DNA of 64,000 nucleotides from Brevinema_A sp051647535 (GTDB lineage: Bacteria > Spirochaetota > Brevinematia > Brevinematales > Brevinemataceae): assembly GCA_051647535.1 (NCBI GenBank), contig JBOFEA010000004.1, positions 372,001 through 436,000 on the forward strand, in the 5' to 3' direction. The position numbers were made by a program, and so were the translations under genes. The notes below the pieces were generated by a model, which was not told where the DNA came from, searched no databases, and saw only the letters and a list, made by a program, of their open reading frames with translations. Within the stretch, counting starts at the first letter, position 1; every line of letters starts with the position of its first letter. This document shows, piece after piece, positions 17,357-25,829 of this stretch.

Positions 17357-17798
17357 GACTTTCTCCTTGTAAAGGAACAAATTGATCTATCATTCCTCTT
17401 TGGTAGGATGCTAAAAATTCAGTGAGAATCTTCTGTGCTGCGTATTGATCTAAACTTTGTTTTAATTTTTTTCTTCTTTTTCCTGTTTCAATCAAAAAAG
17501 ACATTGATTCTTTTGATGTCAGAGATTCATCTTGGAAATAGATAGGAAGCTGGAACTGTTGATGTAGTTTTGCTGAAAATATCATTACTTTTTCTTGAAA
17601 ATCATTATTATAATCATGATTGGGTTTACCTACAACGAAACCGTCTATTTTATACTCCGGTATTAATTTTGAAAGATATGTCCAAAATAATTCATTATTC
17701 TGTTGCGTAGAAAAAGGAGATGCTATCATACGGGTTTCATCAGTAACTGCTAATCCTATTCTTTTTTTACCGTAATCAATTCCTAATAATCTTCCCAT
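17352..17798 (-). CDS. ruvX: RuvX/YqgF Holliday-junction resolvase-like protein
   Basis: An RNase H-fold protein of 148 residues, implicated in pre-16S rRNA maturation and resolvase-like activity. It opens with GIDYGKKRIGLAVTD, the catalytic Asp motif of the family. DGFVVGKP follows at mid-length, then DESLTSKES near 100 and the DQYAAQKIL motif near 125 with the last acidic residue. The ATG lies two bases after the lpxB stop and lacks a clear ribosome site, so it probably depends on coupling. Confidence 0.9.
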   Translation of the reverse strand: MGRLLGIDYGKKRIGLAVTDETRMIASPFSTQQNNELFWTYLSKLIPEYKIDGFVVGKPNHDYNNDFQEKVMIFSAKLHQQFQLPIYFQDESLTSKESMSFLIETGKRRKKLKQSLDQYAAQKILTEFLASYQRGMIDQFVPLQGESH

Positions 17799-17800
17799 AA

Positions 17801-18991
17801 TTATATAACACCGTTTATCGTTTTGACAATATAATCTGCAACTTGTTCTATAGAATCAGTTTCTCCCATAACATCTATCAATCTGTTTTTGGCATCCTGT
17901 ACAACATATTCAAGAAGTTCTGGTTTTAAATGTCTAATGAAGTTTATTTCTTTATACAATGTTTCAGGAGTCACTTCAAATTGTATGATTTCAGGAAAAA
18001 TTCGTTCTTCAAGGAAAACATTAGGAAGTCCTAATAATGTCCTGTCCGATAAATTTTCTGATTTTTTTATGCTGTTAAATGTAAAATCACTAACCTTATA
18101 TGTAATAATGGGAAACATATTCATAAATACCGCTTCCAAAGTAATCGTGCCGGCACTTACCAAACCAATAGATACATGGCTCATAATTTCTAAACTTGAA
18201 TTATTGATAATATGAACAACATGGCTCATATTTAATTTTTGAAGTGTTTGGGAAATTTGGTTTTTTAACTTAGGATGTGCGGCGGTCATTAAAAATTCAA
18301 TCCCGTATTCAAAATTTAAACGTTGTGCTGTTTGCAAAAATATCGGAAATAAAGTTTCTATTTCTTGTTTTCTTGATCCCGGCATTAATGCAATATATTC
18401 TTTTTGAGGATTAAGATTGTGCAGTTCGAAAAAATTAGGATTGGGAACAAAAGTTCGGAGTTTTTTATTTAAAGGATTTCCAAAAAAGAAAGAATTATTA
18501 TTATAATGTTTATAAATGGGAAGATCCGGTTTCATATAGCAGAATAACGCATCACACAAATCAGCAATAACAGGAGCTTGTCGGGCTCCCCACATAGAAA
18601 CACGTGGTGGAATAAAAAAATATATGTTTACTGAATTTTTAAATGCTTTTCTAATTTTTTTTGCAGCAATAATATTAAAAAATTCATGGTCTACAAGAAT
18701 AATATTTTTTACGTTATGTTTTTTTATTGAAGGAACTATTTTATTTAAGATAGATAAATGTTTCCACAAAAATCTTACTGCTTCAAACAATCCTATAGAA
18801 GAAAATAATGAATTATCTTTGGCAAGAGGTTCCATGCCTTGTTTTTGCATATTAGGTCCGCCGAAACCGATAAAATGATAATTTTTTTTCTTTTTTATTT
18901 CTTTTATTAACTCAGCAGCAAACATATCGCCTGAAACTTCTCCGGCGATAATAAGAATAGGATGGGTTTGAAAATCTTTTGATTTTAACAC
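17801..18991 (-). CDS. lpxB: lipid-A-disaccharide synthase LpxB
   Basis: A GT-B glycosyltransferase joining UDP-2,3-diacyl-GlcN and lipid X to make the lipid A disaccharide on the inner membrane. The 396 residues begin with ILIIAGEVSGDMFAAELI (family AGExSGD), followed by FGGPNMQKQG, NIILVDHEFFN (family GIDxPDFN, altered), MPGSRKQEIETLFP and LVSAGTITLEAV. The start is GTG (18989-18991) with AAGGAA six bases upstream. Several catalytic-loop residues differ from E. coli, but the scaffold is clear. It lies 33 bases after the TPR gene. Confidence 0.88.
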   Translation of the reverse strand: MLKSKDFQTHPILIIAGEVSGDMFAAELIKEIKKKKNYHFIGFGGPNMQKQGMEPLAKDNSLFSSIGLFEAVRFLWKHLSILNKIVPSIKKHNVKNIILVDHEFFNIIAAKKIRKAFKNSVNIYFFIPPRVSMWGARQAPVIADLCDALFCYMKPDLPIYKHYNNNSFFFGNPLNKKLRTFVPNPNFFELHNLNPQKEYIALMPGSRKQEIETLFPIFLQTAQRLNFEYGIEFLMTAAHPKLKNQISQTLQKLNMSHVVHIINNSSLEIMSHVSIGLVSAGTITLEAVFMNMFPIITYKVSDFTFNSIKKSENLSDRTLLGLPNVFLEERIFPEIIQFEVTPETLYKEINFIRHLKPELLEYVVQDAKNRLIDVMGETDSIEQVADYIVKTINGVI

Positions 18992-19024
18992 AATAATTTC
19001 CTTCTAATCGATTTTTCGGTAAAA

Positions 19025-22000
19025 TTAAATTTCATCTATAAGAAAATCTTTAAATGTATTATTAATATTTTCCAAACTTGTATTTTTGGGAATACTGAAA
19101 TCAAATTCTGTACTTCTGTTTGGAATATTTTGTCTGGTCATGACGCCAATATTATATTCGGTAATATTATATAAAGTATTGATTTGATCAGCTTTATCTT
19201 TGGAATTATAAAAGTGTAGGAGTGCTTGTGTTTCAAAATATTCTTTTCTGCCGGGATTAGAGCGGGCAAAATTTGCATAAATAACACCCAGATTATTACA
19301 TGTTTTAGATAATTGGGTAAAAATTTCCATATGTCTCTTATTATTTTTGTTTGGTTCTGGAATTTTAGCTACCAAACTATTAAGCTCATCGGCTGTTTTG
19401 GTTAATTCTACTTGGGATAATTGAGGATTTCCTAATTTGAATAATAATGTTCCCATGGCATAAGATATATTTGGGTTTGTAAAATCTTCAGTATAAATTT
19501 CACTCCATAAATCGAGAGCATTATTAAGATTATTATTATAATATTCCAGCCATCCTAAATTATAATTAAGTAAATAATTATTTCTATTTTTAGGAATCAA
19601 TCTTTTTGCTTGACGGTAGTTGTAAAGAGCTTGATTTTTTATTTGATCATTGTCTAAAAGCAAAGAGTTCCAATAAAAATCTATATGACCAAGATTAAGA
19701 TATGGCTTGTAATATGTAGAATTAAGAGCCATGGATTTTTTAAACAATTCTGTCGCTTCAGCAGTACGTTGTTCTTGATTGGGTAGTGCTAATAATGCTT
19801 CTCCAAGGAGATTGTAGCTTTGATAATTACTCTCATTTAATCTGATAGAGTTGGTTAATAATTCTGCAGCAGATCCAAGTTGAGATGAAATTAACTGGTA
19901 TCTTGCATACTCATAAAAACTTGATGATAAAATATTTGAAATAGATGCGTTAGGGATATTGAATTGTTTATCCATAACAGATTTTAATTTGTTAAATTTG
20001 TTTTTAAAATTGTTCAGACAAGGAATCAATTGCTTAAAGACTTGGGAAGAATCTGTTAATAATTTTCGATCTGTATAGTATTCAGCTAATTTGGTTAATG
20101 TGTCTATATTTCTGTATTTAGGGTTTATTTGATTAATAATAGTCATAATTTTTTTAATTTGAGAATTATTATCTAGTTTGATACAGAGTTCGATCATTTT
20201 ATAGTATGGAGCAATTTGATTGATATTATTAATAATAAAGTTATTGTAAATTTCTTTGGCTGTAAAGTAGTATTGTTTTTTAACTGCAGGATCGGAAGCT
20301 AAATCTCCTAGAATCCTATATAAGGAAGCATTGTAATCCCATACTTCAAATTTAGAAGGATGTTGTTTTGTTAAATTACTCAAAATGTTGGCAGCATTTG
20401 GATATCGTTCAATACCTAAATTAGTATAAAAGTCACTGACATGGGTGCCTATTTGGATATCAGATGGTTTTACTTGAATAGCGATCAAGTATTTTTGTTC
20501 AGCAAGGTTAAGCAATTTTTTTTCTGCGTATGAGTCTCCATATTTGAGACTCCAAGAAGCATCAGGTTTGCCTAATATTTGTGATGCATATTTAAATAAT
20601 GCTTCTCCTTCTTTGAAGTTGTTATTTTTAATGGCGTTTAATCCTTTGTTGTATAACCGATAAATGTTTATCGGCTGGGCAACTCCAATCCATGATATGG
20701 ATCCTATAAGCATAATAATCGTCAAATATAAGGCTGATTTTTGGACAGTTTTAATAATACTTAGTTTTAATTGTTCGAAATTTGCAACATCATCGGCAAA
20801 AAATACTGCTCTATTTTCGTTAGAATTGGATTCGATGGGAGTAATATCTAATTCTTCAACGGTCAAATATTTATCTAAAAATTTTTCAATAGTACTTTCA
20901 GGAGAATTAATCATTAAAAGAGAAATTAATTCATCGAAATATTCTTTGTGCTGGATAGGATCAAGAACAATATTTCTGAGTTTAAATCTCAGATCTTTGT
21001 TTTTTAGTGAATTAATTTTTTCTCTAATAAGGAATATTTGGTTGTCGTTTAAGTCCAAATTAGAATGGATGTCATTTGAATGATCATCGGATATCGGCTC
21101 TTCATCAATGAAGTCTGTATCATTAGTTTCAACAGTTTCAACGGTTTGGTTTGACGGCTCTGAAGAAAGATGATCAATATCTGAAATATTATCTTCAGAT
21201 ATATTATCCATAAAATCTTCTTCGCTTTGTTCCGGAGAGGTGGTTTCTTTTGGTTCAGTATCTTGTACAGTCCAATCATCCGGAAGTTCGATATCAAATT
21301 CGTCTTGAGGATTAGAACCGGTTGGTAAATTTGTAAAATTATCTGAAGAATCTTGATTATTTTCAATAAAATTATCCAAATAACTATCTTGATCGTTGTC
21401 GGAAGAACCAAGCGGATCAAAGGTATCGTCATTGTCGGAAGAACTAAGTGGATCAAAGGTATCGTCGTTGTCGGAAGAACCAAGTGGATCAAAGGTATCA
21501 TCGTTGTTGGAAGAACTAAGTGGATCAAAGGTATCGTTGTTGTCGGAAGAACTAAGCGAATCAAAAGTATCGTTGTTGTCGGAAGAACTAAGCGGATCAA
21601 AAGTATCGTCGTTGTCGGAAGAACTGAGTGGATCAAAAGTATCATTGTTGTCGGAAGAACTAAGCGAATCAAAAGTATCGTTGTTGTCGGAAGAACTAAG
21701 CGGATCAAAAGTATCGTCGTTGTCGGAAGAACTGAGTGGATCAAAGGTATCGTTGTTGTCGGAAGAACTGAGTGGATCAAAGGTATCGTTGTTGTCGGAA
21801 GAACTGAGTGGATCAAAAGTATCGTTGTTGTCGGAAGAACTGATCGGAGTTTCTTTATTAAGATTGTTATTTGCAACAGGCATAGTATCTAATTCGGATA
21901 AAATTTCTAATACAGACGGATCTACTTCGTTTTGAGTAGGATCGGCGGCTACTTGATCAGCTTCATTTGATCCTGGATAATTGTCAGAAGCCGATGAGTT

Positions 22001-22126
22001 TGAATTTATTGAGCCAATAATTTGAGAATCTTCTGTAGAAAGTATCGGGATATTAGACAAAATTTGAGAACGTTCTTTTAGACTCGTATTGTTTGTATAG
22101 GCGTTAAATATTTTGCCGAAATCCAT
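19025..22126 (-). CDS. large TPR membrane protein with 12-residue acidic tandem repeats
   Basis: 1033 residues. Residues 1-95 are acidic. Residues 96-239 are twelve in-frame copies of a 12-residue repeat (SSSDNNDTFDPL type) with a degenerate thirteenth. To about 375 it is acidic and disordered, then a short helical region follows. One membrane helix lies at about 455-478 (LYLTIIMLIGSISWIGV), and from about 485 to 1000 there are multiple TPR-like helix pairs. The repeats should thus be cytoplasmic and the TPRs periplasmic if the orientation is N-in. Function unknown; a scaffold for envelope assembly is a guess. The ribosome site is weak. It lies between comF and lpxB. Confidence 0.75.
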   Translation of the reverse strand: MDFGKIFNAYTNNTSLKERSQILSNIPILSTEDSQIIGSINSNSSASDNYPGSNEADQVAADPTQNEVDPSVLEILSELDTMPVANNNLNKETPISSSDNNDTFDPLSSSDNNDTFDPLSSSDNNDTFDPLSSSDNDDTFDPLSSSDNNDTFDSLSSSDNNDTFDPLSSSDNDDTFDPLSSSDNNDTFDSLSSSDNNDTFDPLSSSNNDDTFDPLGSSDNDDTFDPLSSSDNDDTFDPLGSSDNDQDSYLDNFIENNQDSSDNFTNLPTGSNPQDEFDIELPDDWTVQDTEPKETTSPEQSEEDFMDNISEDNISDIDHLSSEPSNQTVETVETNDTDFIDEEPISDDHSNDIHSNLDLNDNQIFLIREKINSLKNKDLRFKLRNIVLDPIQHKEYFDELISLLMINSPESTIEKFLDKYLTVEELDITPIESNSNENRAVFFADDVANFEQLKLSIIKTVQKSALYLTIIMLIGSISWIGVAQPINIYRLYNKGLNAIKNNNFKEGEALFKYASQILGKPDASWSLKYGDSYAEKKLLNLAEQKYLIAIQVKPSDIQIGTHVSDFYTNLGIERYPNAANILSNLTKQHPSKFEVWDYNASLYRILGDLASDPAVKKQYYFTAKEIYNNFIINNINQIAPYYKMIELCIKLDNNSQIKKIMTIINQINPKYRNIDTLTKLAEYYTDRKLLTDSSQVFKQLIPCLNNFKNKFNKLKSVMDKQFNIPNASISNILSSSFYEYARYQLISSQLGSAAELLTNSIRLNESNYQSYNLLGEALLALPNQEQRTAEATELFKKSMALNSTYYKPYLNLGHIDFYWNSLLLDNDQIKNQALYNYRQAKRLIPKNRNNYLLNYNLGWLEYYNNNLNNALDLWSEIYTEDFTNPNISYAMGTLLFKLGNPQLSQVELTKTADELNSLVAKIPEPNKNNKRHMEIFTQLSKTCNNLGVIYANFARSNPGRKEYFETQALLHFYNSKDKADQINTLYNITEYNIGVMTRQNIPNRSTEFDFSIPKNTSLENINNTFKDFLIDEI
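21374..21841 (-). repeat. 36-bp coding minisatellite inside the TPR gene
   Basis: Twelve full 36-bp units occupy 21410-21841, with a decayed unit at 21374-21409. Two neighbouring blocks of three units, 21554-21661 and 21662-21769, differ at only two of 108 positions by direct reading. This indicates a recent block duplication. Because the unit is a multiple of three, copy-number change keeps the reading frame. Confidence 0.92.
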
Positions 22127-22271
22127 ATTTTTCTCTTTTAATACAATATAAATTTGGTATTACATATTTTTAACAATAGAGACTCTGATGTCTGCACATA
22201 TTAAATATGCTATATTAATATATTTTCGGAATTTTACTACATAATTATAGGATTTTTGATAAAATATTATA

Positions 22272-22952
22272 TCAGCTTCTAAAAAAGCATAAGCAGGAAA
22301 TATCTTTGAATCCATGTTTTTGTAATTCCAGTGTACAAGAATTTAATGTGCAACCGGTAGTCATAACATCATCTATGATAAGAATATTACTTGTTATCAA
22401 ATCTTTAGGTACCATTGTAATACTGAAATCTTGGAGATGATTTTTTCTTTCAACTCCCGTTAATCTTTTTTGAGTTAAGGAGGAATGTTTCTTTAAAATA
22501 TTGTAATATGGGATCTTAAGTTTTCTTAGGATATTAATGACAGGATGAAAACCTAATCTGTTATAAGTTTCTTTACTGCAAGGTGCAGGTATAATGGTGT
22601 AATCTTTATATTTCAACAAATGCGGTTTTAGAAGAGTTATTAAATCAAGCTCAGCAGATAAATGATTATCGAATTTGTATTTTTTGAATAACATTTGGAT
22701 AGCCGGATCGGTATACGAAAATAAACATGTAAGGGAGTTCCAATTTATTTCAAAATCCGTGCAGTTTTTGCATTGATTGTTTTCAATCCAGCTGTCCAAA
22801 CATTTTGGACAACGATTGTCATTATTAGAGATTAATCTGATATTATCTACGCATTGGGAACATAAATTATAATATGAAGTGTCTGATTTTGAGGAACAAA
22901 CAAGACAGTTTGTTTTCAGGAAAAAATCTGTAATTTTTCTTAGAAAATTCAT
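22272..22952 (-). CDS. comF: ComF-family amidophosphoribosyltransferase-like protein
   Basis: 226 residues with the two parts typical of ComF. A Cys-rich zinc ribbon lies at about 14-70 (CLVCSS, LCSQC, RCPKC, CKNC). A type I phosphoribosyltransferase domain has IIPAPCS near 124 and the PRPP loop ILIIDDVMTTGCTL near 190. ComF acts in DNA uptake in naturally transformable bacteria, but homologues are widespread without competence. The start is set at 22952 because the promoter -10 box lies downstream of the longer candidate start at 23012. Confidence 0.85.
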   Translation of the reverse strand: MNFLRKITDFFLKTNCLVCSSKSDTSYYNLCSQCVDNIRLISNNDNRCPKCLDSWIENNQCKNCTDFEINWNSLTCLFSYTDPAIQMLFKKYKFDNHLSAELDLITLLKPHLLKYKDYTIIPAPCSKETYNRLGFHPVINILRKLKIPYYNILKKHSSLTQKRLTGVERKNHLQDFSITMVPKDLITSNILIIDDVMTTGCTLNSCTLELQKHGFKDISCLCFFRS

Positions 22953-22982
22953 AATATCATATCCCAATATATCTTTTGAGAT

Positions 22983-23012
22983 ATTATACTTTATTTCTGT
23001 TATGACGTCCAA
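22983..23012 (-). promoter_or_regulatory. sigma-70-like promoter for comF and probably the operon behind it
   Basis: On the minus strand TTGGAC (23007-23012), an 18-base spacer and a perfect TATAAT (22983-22988). No comparable site was seen before lpxB, so this may also serve the genes down to tsaB. Confidence 0.55.
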
Positions 23013-23026
23013 TAATTTTGTAATAC

Positions 23027-23055
23027 TTGATTTTTTGTTATTTAAAAGATAAAAT
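23027..23055 (+). promoter_or_regulatory. sigma-70-like promoter for the propeller-protein operon
   Basis: TTGATT (23027-23032), a 17-base spacer and TAAAAT (23050-23055), 40 bases before the start codon. Confidence 0.6.
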
Positions 23056-23094
23056 GTATATAGTAAAATTTGTAGTTTAGGATAGATTCAATCT

Positions 23095-24453
23095 ATGAGA
23101 AAAATTTTTATTTTCTTCGCAGCTGTTTTTTCAGTACATACATACGGTGTGACTTATGAAAGTATTAAGTATCGTCAAATAGGGCAGTATGAATTAACGC
23201 AGATTATTATGGATTTGGCGGCAAAAGATGCACTTGGGAATTTAGAAAAATGGCAAACTCTTTCACCAGATTCATTTCGTAAACTTGATTTTACAAAAGC
23301 TTATCTTGCGGCCGGTAACAAATCACTGAACAAACATTTAACAAATCAGGCATTAGCGTTTTATATCAAATCTTATCAATCACTGGGTTCGCATAAAAAG
23401 AATGATAAAGATAAGATTACAGCGGCGTATCGTGCGGCGTTTCTTTTGTATTCACAGCAAAAAAGAAATGAAGCATTATTTTATATTAATAGAGCTATTG
23501 AAGGGGCAATCAAAGTAAAATTAAATCCTCTTGATTCCTTGGCTGTCGAAATAAACAATCTTAAACGGCGTATTATTTGGCGTTATTTGTCAAGATTGGA
23601 TTCTCTGCCGGATAATGCTATTAGTACAATAAAGTTTGATGAAGATGATGTATGGATCGGAATGTGGTCGGGTGGAGTTGCACGATTCAGTCGTTCAAGT
23701 ATGCAGATGGATATTTTTAATGCTCATAATTCTGATCTTCGTTCTATGTATGTGAGGGATATTTTGGTTCAGCCAGATAAAATATGGGTAGCAACGCATT
23801 GCGGGTTATCTTATTATCAAAAATCTACGTCTACGTGGCGTAGTATTCCGGAATTTAATAATCTAAAATTAAAGAAAATTAAATATGATAAAGGATATCT
23901 TTATGTAGCATCATTATTTCGGGGTGTTTTTAGAAGCCGAAACGGAGTAGAGTGGGAAAATATTGTTCCTAAAAAAAATGTTCTTGATATGGTTAATTTA
24001 GATAATGCTTTGTATATAGCAACAGCGGAATCAGGTGTTTTTGTTTATCGACAAGGTTTGTTGCAGTCTTTTTTACCTGATATTTCTGTCAAAGTAATTA
24101 TTCCTGATACTTCTCTTAAATATTTGTGGATAGGGACGTATGGTCAGGGATTGCTTAAAGTGGATAAAAATACCGGACGTATTGTACAACGTTTTGATAG
24201 TAAGTATCTTGGATCTGATTATGTTGAAAGCCTTTTAATGGTTGATGGTAAATTGTGGATAGGTACCTTGGAATCCGGTATCAAAATTTATAATGTCAAG
24301 AAAAAACGTTGGGAATCACTGGGATTAAAACAGGGGCTTCCTGGGTTGGATATTATGACAATTACAAGAGAAAATGAATTTTTATGGTTTGGTACGCTAG
24401 CTGGAGGCATAGGAATTTATTTATTTCAAGAAAAAATTCCTGTTAAGGAGTGA
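23095..24453 (+). CDS. exported beta-propeller-like protein with N-terminal helical repeats
   Basis: 452 residues with a signal peptide (RKIFIFFAAVFSVHTYG). Residues 20-160 are helical and TPR-like. Residues 165-450 contain repeated blades with the pattern V-W-I-G-x(4)-G-(V/L/I), for example DVWIGMWSGGVARF, LWIGTYGQGLLKV, LWIGTLESGIKIY and LWFGTLAGGIGIY. These resemble the two-component-regulator propeller repeats, but no kinase or output domain follows. It is a periplasmic or surface protein of unknown role. Its stop codon directly abuts the next gene. Confidence 0.7.
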   Translation: MRKIFIFFAAVFSVHTYGVTYESIKYRQIGQYELTQIIMDLAAKDALGNLEKWQTLSPDSFRKLDFTKAYLAAGNKSLNKHLTNQALAFYIKSYQSLGSHKKNDKDKITAAYRAAFLLYSQQKRNEALFYINRAIEGAIKVKLNPLDSLAVEINNLKRRIIWRYLSRLDSLPDNAISTIKFDEDDVWIGMWSGGVARFSRSSMQMDIFNAHNSDLRSMYVRDILVQPDKIWVATHCGLSYYQKSTSTWRSIPEFNNLKLKKIKYDKGYLYVASLFRGVFRSRNGVEWENIVPKKNVLDMVNLDNALYIATAESGVFVYRQGLLQSFLPDISVKVIIPDTSLKYLWIGTYGQGLLKVDKNTGRIVQRFDSKYLGSDYVESLLMVDGKLWIGTLESGIKIYNVKKKRWESLGLKQGLPGLDIMTITRENEFLWFGTLAGGIGIYLFQEKIPVKE

Positions 24454-25794
24454 ATGTTGATTACACGTTCCTCAGAATATGAACAATTAATGCATCATGC
24501 TGTTTCTAAAACTGTCGAAAAAATAAAACATGGTGATGTTTTTTCAAATATTTCTTATTCCCAGTCGGTTTCTTTTCAAAACGATAAGCTTCAGTCAATA
24601 GATGATACATCTTATTCTACGTTGGCTTGTAGAATTTTTGATCAAGGAAGAGTTGGAAATGCATTTGTTAATGACCCTTTGAAAGTCGATGAAATGGTGA
24701 AAAATGCATTAGAATCTTCTTTATTTGGTGAAGAAATGTCCTTTGATCTTCCCAAAAAACATACTTGCCAAGAATTAACGTGGAATTATTCGGAAAGAAA
24801 TTTAAATTTCACCAAAAATGAGCTTAAAGATATGGCTTTTGATCTTCTTTGCGAAATAAAAAAAATTGCTCCTGATGCTAAGGTTTCTACAGAAGTACAG
24901 ACTTTGTTTTCCGGATTTTGCCTTCAAAATACTAACGGATTTAACGGTACTGCGGTTGAATCTGATATTTGTCTTCAGGGCGGTGTTTTTGAAATTGCGG
25001 AAGACGGGTCGTTTTTAGAAATTTACGAAGGGTGGTCTTTTTTTGATCAAGCAGTAAGTTTTGAAAAAATTATTTCCAATCTTTCTGAACGTTTGGAAAA
25101 TTCACGCAAATCAGCTTCCTTAAAAAAATCAGGGTTGATGCCGGTGATTTTTGCTCCATCTGCGTTGGATTTGTTGCTTGATCCGATCGAAATTGCCGCT
25201 AACGGTAAATCTTTGGTTAAGAATCTATCGCTTTTTGCTGATTCTGAAGGCAAAAAATTGTTTTCATCCAAATTTAGTTTGACAGATGATCCCTTGTATC
25301 AATACGGTTCTGCTTCTTTTTCTTTTGATGATGAAGGTACGCCTGCACAAAAACTTGAAATTATCAAAGACGGCGTATTTAATAGTTTTATTTTTGACAG
25401 TGCATCTGCTTATAAGACTGGCAAATATTCTACAGGTCATGCATCTCGTGGGTCGGCTTCACTACCTGCACCTGCATTTTCGAATAGAGTGGTTTGTTCC
25501 GGAGATGTTTCTTTGAAAGAAATGATTTCTTCAATTGATTATGGATTGCTCATGGTTTTGCCTTTGGGTGAAGGCCAATCCAATGTAATTGCAGGAGATT
25601 TTTCTGTCTTAACGGAAAGTGCCTTTTTAATAGAACAAGGTGTCTTAAAAGGTAGAGTTAGAAATGTTATGGTGTCAGGTAATGCTTTTGAACTTTTAAA
25701 ACACATTGTGATGATAGAAAATGAAATTCATAAAGAATCTTCATTATTTGCACCGCATATAATGATTGATAAAGTGTCAGTTTCAGTGAATTAA
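24454..25794 (+). CDS. pmbA: TldD/PmbA-family protein, TldE-like subunit
   Basis: 446 residues aligned with the PmbA/TldE branch: the early SVSFQNDKLQSID, ARSxxT-like RGSASLPAPAFSN and LPLGEGQSNVIAGDFSV blocks, ending in GRVRNVMVSGN. The zinc-protease HExxxH motif of TldD is absent, as in TldE subunits. TldD/E processes small peptides such as microcin B17 or CcdA. No tldD lies in the window. AAGGAG overlaps the preceding stop codon. An alternative TTG at 24457 has better spacing. Confidence 0.85.
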   Translation: MLITRSSEYEQLMHHAVSKTVEKIKHGDVFSNISYSQSVSFQNDKLQSIDDTSYSTLACRIFDQGRVGNAFVNDPLKVDEMVKNALESSLFGEEMSFDLPKKHTCQELTWNYSERNLNFTKNELKDMAFDLLCEIKKIAPDAKVSTEVQTLFSGFCLQNTNGFNGTAVESDICLQGGVFEIAEDGSFLEIYEGWSFFDQAVSFEKIISNLSERLENSRKSASLKKSGLMPVIFAPSALDLLLDPIEIAANGKSLVKNLSLFADSEGKKLFSSKFSLTDDPLYQYGSASFSFDDEGTPAQKLEIIKDGVFNSFIFDSASAYKTGKYSTGHASRGSASLPAPAFSNRVVCSGDVSLKEMISSIDYGLLMVLPLGEGQSNVIAGDFSVLTESAFLIEQGVLKGRVRNVMVSGNAFELLKHIVMIENEIHKESSLFAPHIMIDKVSVSVN

Positions 25795-25829
25795 CGTTTT
25801 TATGGAATTTAATTTTAAGGATGTGTTAT

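Noticed and set aside
21374..21841. CRISPR-like regular 36-bp repeats
   Set aside because: Units are directly adjacent with no spacers, lie in frame in a coding gene, and no cas genes are near.
21353..21935. Long open frames on both strands across the TPR-gene repeats (two on the plus strand, one alternate on the minus strand)
   Set aside because: They arise because the repeat unit is a multiple of three without stops in other frames. They have no ribosome sites and no non-repeat content.
22953..23012. Longer N-terminus of ComF from 23012
   Set aside because: The promoter -10 box (22983-22988) lies inside this stretch and the added residues do not resemble ComF.
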